Shown: piece after piece, positions 58,450-64,000 of the stretch
Layout: every line of letters starts with the position of its first letter
How positions within the stretch are numbered: the stretch's first letter is position 1
Source: Ananas comosus
Lineage: Eukaryota > Streptophyta > Magnoliopsida > Poales > Bromeliaceae
Assembly (NCBI RefSeq): GCF_001540865.1
Contig: NC_033635.1
Location: 6,006,678 to 6,070,677 of the forward strand
Reading direction: 5' to 3'
Length of the DNA: 64,000 nt
Notes under the pieces: generated by a model
What the model saw: the letters and a program-made list of their open reading frames with translations, nothing else
The model's database searches: none
What the model was told of the DNA's origin: nothing
Made by a program: the position numbers and the translations under genes

Positions 58450-59725
58450 TGTTAGATGTATGCCCTAGAAGCCAATCAGGCCGACACATGAATTCTTTCT
58501 AGGATGTAAATGTGTATTTGACTTTAAAATATTATGAATAAATTTTGGTTCTTATTTTCATTCATGTGGTCTATGTGTCCATGAATCGTCCAAGAAATTA
58601 ATAAGATGATGACATATAATTTTCAAGAGTTAAGAATTTGAGACGTGTCATTGGTGGTTAATTCCTAAATGCTCACGATTGATGGAATATCATGGGTACG
58701 GTGATTGATCCAGTAAGATTGGTACATAAGTCGCTTCCTTTTTTGGATAGACGAGCCTCGAGTCGACATTGTGGGGACATTGAAGTGAATATACAGGTGG
58801 TTGTTACAGAACAAGCGTGCCGAGCGTGACTGACGCGAGAAGTCACTTGCATATCTACTTACTCGTTAGTGACTTACTCAATGTTGCAGTAGTGTGACTG
58901 GTCCTTTGACCTGCGGTGCCTTAACTATTCACAATGAGGTTACTATAGTTTGACTGTACATACACTTGGTCCCTAGCAATTCAAGTCCTTGCGGTGCATA
59001 TTAGCTGCAGTAGGTTTCATTGTAGGAATAGGCTGTGCACTTCTATGGAATCTATCACCCTTGGTAGATAAGAGCGTTAGTCCTATATGATTTATGAGAC
59101 CGAATTTAGAAAATCTTGGCCAGGGCAGAGTTAATACCGAAAATGAGTTTTCGATATTAGAAACTTGAGTCGAATAAATTTAACATATGACAGACGATGG
59201 GGTTTGACGAGTTATTCCATGACCTCCATCTAGTCGGAACTCATGATAGAAGGACTATATCACACGGTAACTGCACCAAGAGGTCCAGTATTCTATTCTA
59301 CTGGAATGACACATTATACTACTAGACGTCACTGGTAGATTGTGAATCTCATGAGAATTATCTAGATGATCGATAATTCTCATTGGGCCAAGTTGGAATT
59401 GTTTCAATCCATTAAAAGGAGTTTCAGTGATATTATTGATAGTGATCAAAATATATCTCACTACCGGATAGAATAGAACGTATGGGATCACACACATAAG
59501 AAGTTGTGATTGATTGAATAGCTAAATCATAATTTTTGAATCGTTGGAGAACCTAATTGTCAATATATTGAGAATTGGACTAATTTGTAATTGTTACAAA
59601 TTAGTAGTATTAAAGTGTAAATGTTACAAAAGAGGATTTACTAATAATTAGTAAATTATGAGAGAATTTATGTGCAAATGTTGTATTATTAATTTGATAT
59701 GATCAAATTGAGATAAAGTTCAACT
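58450..59725 (+). mobile_element. Copia-type LTR, left part
   Basis: It starts TGTTAGATGTATGCCCTAGA, a common start of plant copia LTRs. An AATAAATTTTGG follows at about 58540. The right end is not clear; the sequence passes into a MITE-like block. No coding region follows. Confidence 0.55.
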
Positions 59726-59900
59726 CGTTCCAGGAATAAGGGTGGAATAATAATTTCAGATTTATACCGGGTTATACTAGCTTATTCCAGATACCAGAGA
59801 ACTACTATTTTGGGGTATGAAAAACAGCGTTTGGGTATAAAGGGGGGAATAAGGGGTTATTCCACCCCTTACCCCCGAACCAAACGGGGTGTCAGGGGTT
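59726..59900. mobile_element. Harbinger-like MITE fragment
   Basis: Inverted GGAATAA(G)GGGTGGAATAA and GGGGTTATTCCACCCC blocks, with a CCGAACCAAACGGGGTG right end resembling a GTTTGGTTCGG terminus. The left end is uncertain. Confidence 0.4.
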
Positions 59901-59929
59901 AGGCCATGGATTTGATTAGATAGATTCAA

Positions 59930-60430
59930 TCGAATTCATCGGCAGGACACTAATTTTTGATAGTGGTTACTGATTATTTCATCAAGTCGGTGGCAACTAA
60001 ACGAACAAGAGAGGCCATTTAGAGATAAAATTGACTTTGTTGAGATCCCATTATACATCGCTTCAAAATTCTGAAAACTGGTCTAGGGACAATATTTACT
60101 GGAGAACAATTTTTGAGGTTTTTCGAATCATGACAGATAAAAAGGATTTATTGATTTTTTTTTTGAGTAAATTCTTCTCTATATTATGCTCAGGCGAATG
60201 GATAGGCTAAGGTGATGAACAAAATTGCTATAATATGATGAAGCAGCACATTAGAAAATATATGAGAAAATGGGATGACAAGCTCTCGAAAGTGTTATGG
60301 ACATGTCGTATAATCTATAAAGACTGCAATGGGAGCACTCCTATTTGGTTGGTTTATGGGCATAAAGTCGTATTACCAATTGCAATCATAGTCCCATCTT
60401 TAAGAGTTGAAAATCAAAGAAAATTATAAC
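59930..60430 (+). pseudogene. Tat/Athila-like gypsy integrase fragment
   Basis: YYAQANG(Q/*)AKVMNKIAII (60195-60232), MMKQHIRKYMRKWDDKLSKVLW and TPIWLVYGHKVVLPIAI (60235-60400) match the second half of the integrase core of Tat-type gypsy elements. Frameshifts and stops upstream. The element is otherwise missing. Confidence 0.8.
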
Positions 60431-60436
60431 CTAAGG

Positions 60437-63400
60437 AATTGTGAAGACTGAGAATTTGACTATGTAGCTAAACTTTCTGTTGACAATATTTTGTGTGTAT
60501 TTTAATTACAAAAGCACTCATCAAGTTTCGGAGAAAAACGAGTTAGAATGGAGATTTTACATGATCTTTAATTTTCACTTAAAGTGAATAGTAACCGGCG
60601 TTTCGTTTGGTGGCGTATGCGTATTGTTGGCTTCGGGGGCGAATTAGGCACCATTTCGAATGATCCAATAGGTCGTTTTCGATGGTTCGGTTGTGCTGGG
60701 AGTCATGGTGAAGTTGGATTTTGGATTCGGCAACCCGATTGTGGAGAAATTGGCAGATTCTGATAATTTGGCAATGCGCAACTTGGATTTCGGAAGGAAA
60801 ACCTAATATTTTATGTATGGAACTAAATAGGATTGATATGTGGAGGGACTTCTATGCAAGTTACACCTCATGCGAGGACTTGTTATGAAATCCTACGATC
60901 GCGGAGGGGGGGGGGGGGGTTATGCGCAATTTCACATGAAATTGCATGCATGATCAATGCTAGACTAGGGTTTTGATCATCCGAACCCTAACCCTAGCCG
61001 CTCTAGCCTTCCCCCTGCCGCACCCCTCTCCCCACAGCAGCCGCAGCCCTCCTTGGCTGGTAGCCGACCACCCCACACGCCGGAGCACCAGTTAGAGAGA
61101 GAGAGACCGCACTCTCCCTCCCTCTCGTGCGATCCTTGGTCTGAGCCATCCTCTTCCTTCTCCTCTCTGTCGGTTCAAGGCTTGGAGGCGTGGAGGACTT
61201 CCTTCGGCCATCTTGCCTCCACCCCGTCGCAGCTGTCAACCTCCCTCGGCCATTCGTGCCTGCGTACGCAGGACTCGGGCTGATCTTGCCCGAGTTGGGC
61301 TGCTGCCTTTCTCACGCGATCTTGACTGAGTTTGGACACCATCAACGCCTCCCGTGTGACTTCCCCAACCTATCGCAACATCCCTGGACCTTTCGTCACA
61401 TTTGTGGACAGCCGGCGAACCGTTGATGCAAAGTGCAGCCCAGCAGTCCCGTTTTACGCTTCGCCTTGAGCTGATCTGCGTTCTCTGGCAAGTCTGGACC
61501 TTGTGGAGCATGGCTAAGGTAAGCAGCACCCTCCGCTGGTCATTCTCATCATGGGGCTTACCTGGATTCCTTGCATTTCTTGGCTGGTTCGCAGATCGCA
61601 ACGATTCGTCGCACGCAGGCTGCGTCAAGGCATTGTTCGCGGATTCGCTGTGCAGCGAGCGCGACTTCCATTCGGGACTGGTGTCGGAGGAGTCCAGCAC
61701 CTTAGAATCGTGTGGATCTCATCTTCGCTGAGTTTCTGAAGTCTCTGGAGCAGCGGTAAGGCCCTGAACTAGTAGTTGTCGAAGACTATCGCACGTTTGA
61801 GATCGTAGTCATGTGTTTGTGTTCGGATTTGCGTCACAGCGATGCTTTCGCATCGTAGCTGCTATGGGCAGCATACATACTGAAATATTTGTGTCCTCAT
61901 TCATTGTCCGATGCCCATGAACCTCGTGGTTCGATTAACAGGGCAATTGGCGCTTATATCGCCATTGTTTGTGCCGTAGGAGCCTCGTTTTTGGCTCCAG
62001 GTGTGGGATTCGTGTTGCTTCTGGTCGCAGTGAGCGTAACACTTCGTCTTCTATTGTTATCGAGCCCTCAAGGCTCAGGAATCGATGCTTTGCAATTCGG
62101 GGGCTTCCGGAGCCAAAAGGGCAACAATCGGGACCCCGGTCACGACATAAGCCGCATAGAATCAATCGCTCTTGCACGAAATGATGTGCTGCTGTTTCGA
62201 CGCCCAAAGCTGAGTGTTTCGGGACAGCAAATAATCTAGGATTAGATCTGGAATGTTTCAGCATGTTTCGGGGCTCAACGGAGCTCGATAACGCGAATTT
62301 CGGGCGGTTTCTGGTGCGACCTCGCGTTGTATTTGCTGCTGCTGTTCACAGCAGGATTGTGGCTGATTTACGAAGTGCCAGGGGAAGGTTAGACACCCTG
62401 GATTACAGCAAAAAAGCCATGGAGGGTTCCGGGACCAAATACGACACCTCGGAAGCCAAACGGTTAGTTTTCGAAACCTCGACTTTCCCCTTTTTAGCAC
62501 ACTTATTGTGCGGCTGTCCCAAGGCATTAAAGTGATGCTTTGGGACAGCGAGGAGTGTACGACAGCTGTGGGATATACTTCGGATCACCTCGTGGGTTGG
62601 TGCGACATTCCGTCGAATCGGCGCGGCATTTGGATGATTCTTCGGTGACGGTCGGTCGGAAACTTGGAAAGTCCGTTTGGCCAACAGTTAGAATCACGTC
62701 GAGTCTAAGGCGTTAAGTAGTTTACGTGTTTAGGCTAATTACGGTTTCATTGCGACTATGCATAGGTTCGGGTGATAGCGGAAGGCAGCGGCAAGCAGTC
62801 GACAACCCGTGTACTTCGTACGGTATAGGTCGGTACTTCGATCCGAAGTCGGTAAAGTGGTGCCTGCTCGGTGATCTCTATCCTTGTCATCTTCTTTCGT
62901 TATTTGATACTGATTGAGCATTTTTACATCACTTGACTTCGTAGTTAGTCACTCTATGGTCATGATCTAATAGTAGAGTGACATTCCTGATGATTGAGTC
63001 ATCCATGACATGTTTTAATAGATAACCTTGATATTGGTGACTTTATAGTTGGTGACACTTGTATTCATACAGGACATGATTTGACATTAGTTGACTTCAT
63101 AGTCGGTGATACTCGTATCCCTACATGACATGATTTGACATTAGTTAACTTCATAGTCAGTGACATTCGTGTTCATACCTAATATGCTTTGGCATTAGTT
63201 GACTATAAATTGTACGGCACTGAAGGAGTCTTAGACAGGATTACTAACTCGGGTACTTCAGTTGCCAACCCAGTGAGAGGTGAGGTGTCATAGACAGGGT
63301 TCGCCACCCTGAGTTCTCACCCCCAGACTTGATATACGCCGCGCTTAGACAGAGTTAGCGACTTTGGATACGGGTTGATATGTCCCTCCGGAGTAGTACT

Positions 63401-64000
63401 TGATTTGCGGTCCTTCAGACCTATGGGCGAGCTTAGGCCAAGTATTCATGACAGGCCACAGAGATTGGGTATATCTTGGACTTCTCGTATGTCCAGTTGA
63501 TACATACTTGCACTTTATTCTGTATTACAGCAGCGGCTAGTTATATTCCTCTGTACTATTGTTTACCCCTGCATCATTGCTACTATAGTTATGATATCCA
63601 TGTATGCATTATGTTCTACTTTACAGTAGCGGTAGTTACATGTTCTATTACTGTTTCCTTTCCTTCTGGTATTGTAGCTATTGTATTTGTGATATCTACT
63701 TATGACTTTGATGATCTTTTTCTGTTGGTGAGTACTTCTCGCATATGTCGGCTTGCAGTACCCACTGGTAGGGGAGACATGTGTACATGTTCTCACCCCC
63801 CACCCCCTTTCAGGTGACGTTGCGGGTCCGAGTCAGGACGGTACATGAGGCACGTGGTTAGTGGTCGTAGAGTGCTCCGACCCGGTGGATTCGGTTTAAC
63901 TCCTAACTTTGATTTCTTAAATTAAATGACTTAGATATTATGGTTCAGTTGGTTCTAGTTTATTTGAATTCATGTGGTTTTGGTGAAATTAATAAAGTAC
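60437..64000 (+). mobile_element. Large gypsy-type LTR or LTR-like sequence, runs to the window end
   Basis: A long stretch with no domain: AT-rich start, a 14-base G-run (60906-60919), a GC-rich leader-like part (61000-61700) with short meaningless ORFs on both strands, and the LTR box CCCACTGGTAGGGGAGA...GTTCTCACCCCCC...TTTCAG (63760-63813). The box places it with the other LTRs here. Its end is not seen. Confidence 0.5.

Noticed and set aside
61003..62684. GC-rich ORFs up to 154 aa on both strands
   Set aside because: No domain, overlapping frames on both strands, and LTR-type context. Read as LTR leader sequence.

Overview
This is repeat-rich plant nuclear DNA, most likely from a monocot. 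The one host gene has GC-rich exons and long AT-rich introns, and the LTR style makes a pineapple-like genome plausible; that last point is inference. I see no rRNA, tRNA, organellar or bacterial gene. Six single N characters (907, 3089, 5712, 6600, 19487, 20253) are assembly seams, and several sit between near-identical copies.

Layout. 1-2080: long imperfect palindromes (fold-back type) in two tandem copies. 2085-4230: a tandemly repeated block carrying a Harbinger/Tourist-type MITE. 4778-11859 (minus strand): the only convincing host gene, a five-exon STP13-type hexose/proton symporter, with a G-box and TATA box upstream. As assembled it has a 98-bp duplication around an N in exon 4 and lacks about 25 residues (TM7 and the QQxTG sugar-binding motif). 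12000-14540: AT-rich intergenic DNA with a SINE. 14541-23110: one decayed L1-type LINE, split by a copia-type solo LTR (17787-18482) and by a TIR element (19321-20767) that contains a gypsy LTR piece. 23111-26290: AT-rich DNA with a second SINE. 26288-26802: a CACTA MITE.

26990-64000 is almost entirely nested LTR retrotransposons. They include 2.0-2.5 kb gypsy LTRs of one broad type (plus strand at 26992, 30321, 40626, 51420, 56089; minus strand at 43727-51168), a good but truncated Tekay/Del-like gypsy pol ORF (28242-30320), degenerate RNase H/integrase pieces, a copia LTR at 58450, and a Tat-like integrase relic at 59930-60430. Two structurally complete Sirevirus-like, Gag-only copia elements stand out: 33365-39428 (TSD ATCGC) and 44473-49409 (TSD CATAT). 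Both have LTRs, a tRNA-iMet primer-binding site and polypurine tracts but no pol. The second has also lost the N-terminal half of gag.

How it fits together. The gag-only elements depend on enzymes supplied in trans. The SINEs share their 3' tail with the LINE and were probably moved by it. The most striking pattern is that copia and gypsy LTRs of different families carry arrays of the same palindromic core (ACCGGT, usually TACCGGTAC) about 50-330 bp upstream of their TATA boxes.
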